A DNA stretch of 20,495 nt from assembly GCA_003554375.1 (NCBI GenBank), contig PWGF01000337.1, forward strand, positions 1 through 20,495. The letters are read 5' to 3'. Source of the DNA: Spirochaetaceae bacterium (lineage in GTDB: Bacteria > Spirochaetota > Spirochaetia > DSM-27196 > SKKC01). Shown here in pieces: positions 20,137 to 20,495 of the stretch. The notes under the pieces were generated by a model, which searched no databases, was not told where the DNA came from, and saw only the letters and a program-made list of their open reading frames with translations. A program made the translations under genes and the position numbers. Position 1 is the stretch's first letter. Every line of letters starts with the position of its first letter.

Positions 20137-20495
20137 ATGCGAATTGAGAGATACCACCGCGATGCGGAGTTAGACCAGCGGGGACTTCGAGCTCGGCGCC
20201 TGCTTCGGGAAGCCGGCGCGCCGGTCTCGGCGGTTCGTAGCCTTGATGTCTTCCTGGTGCATGGCCGGGGCGATACGGGGAGCGTGGTCGCGGAGTTCAC
20301 GCCTCCCGAAGAGATGGCGAAGGTATTCCGGGACCCGGTAGCAGAGGAGATTACCCTGGACGGCGACGGCGCGTCGGCGGCCATGCCGGGGTGGGACGTC
20401 GCGCTCGAAATCGCGCTTAAGCCGGGCGTGGCCGACCCTGTGGCGGGCACGGCGCAGGAGGCGTTGGAGACGGTGCTGGGGGCGACGCCGGATGG
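20137..20495 (+). CDS. purL: Phosphoribosylformylglycinamidine synthase, N-terminal part (cut by window edge)
   Basis: 119 residues are visible and the frame is open to the right edge. The N-terminus (MRIERYHRDAELDQRGLRARRLLREAGAPVSAVRSLDVFLV) and the segment WDVALEIALKPGVADPVAGTAQEAL resemble the PurS-like N-terminal domain fused in the PurL forms seen in spirochaetes and relatives. The full enzyme converts FGAR, ATP and glutamine to FGAM in purine synthesis. No Shine-Dalgarno is visible. TATCGT (20121-20126) is a weak -10 candidate. The catalytic domains lie outside the window, so the call rests on this N-terminal domain only. Confidence 0.7.
   Translation, partial: MRIERYHRDAELDQRGLRARRLLREAGAPVSAVRSLDVFLVHGRGDTGSVVAEFTPPEEMAKVFRDPVAEEITLDGDGASAAMPGWDVALEIALKPGVADPVAGTAQEALETVLGATPD

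Overview
The window is a high-GC bacterial chromosome segment with about 18 complete genes, one gene cut by the right edge, and unusually repeat-rich spacers. No rRNA, tRNA, transposase, integrase or CRISPR array is visible. Family content (PurL with a PurS-like N-terminus, PAS-class III cyclase, DUF302, ABC-2/DUF990 exporter, eukaryotic-like xylulokinase) would fit a free-living spirochaete of the Spirochaetaceae type. That assignment is inference from gene families only.

Layout. 1-142: an array of 7-bp repeats running off the left edge. 143-4055 (+): a probable pentose/polyol operon, made of a ROK repressor, a translationally coupled xylulokinase and an SDR oxidoreductase. 4233-5327 (+): PAS-adenylate cyclase with its own strong promoter. 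5368-6958 (-): PaaI/MenI-like thioesterase and a membrane-anchored M14 peptidase. 7224-7793 (+): CMD/AhpD-like protein, whose 3' end overlaps a convergent 690-aa serine hydrolase (7720-9792, -). 9965-11122 (+): an exported protein of unknown function. 11253-12356 (+): a DUF362 bis-[4Fe-4S] protein. 12439-12922 (+): a DUF4160-DUF2442 pair, toxin-antitoxin-like, enclosed by two identical 29-bp repeats. 13016-13651 (-): a LysE-type exporter. 13865-17002 (-): an ABC-2 exporter operon (ATPase, permease, permease). 17003-17890: about 890 bp without a convincing gene, with a consensus-like promoter on the minus strand. 17891-18718 (-): a second SDR. 18859-19287 (+): a GNAT acetyltransferase. 19434-19943 (-): a membrane-anchored DUF302 protein. 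20137-end (+): the start of purL.

How the genes work together. The ROK-xylB-SDR set can be read as polyol or ketopentose oxidation followed by phosphorylation under sugar-responsive repression. The ABC genes form one exporter. The DUF4160-DUF2442 pair behaves like a self-contained cassette. The rest look like single-gene units with their own promoters.

Non-coding structure is the most unusual part. There are two families of short dispersed repeats, one flanking the toxin-antitoxin-like pair and one sitting upstream of two minus-strand promoters. Several genes without a Shine-Dalgarno have a -10-like hexamer ending 6-8 nt before the start codon, as in leaderless transcription. At least five proteins carry low-complexity Gly/Ala/Ser/Thr/Pro or acidic inserts in loops or tails.
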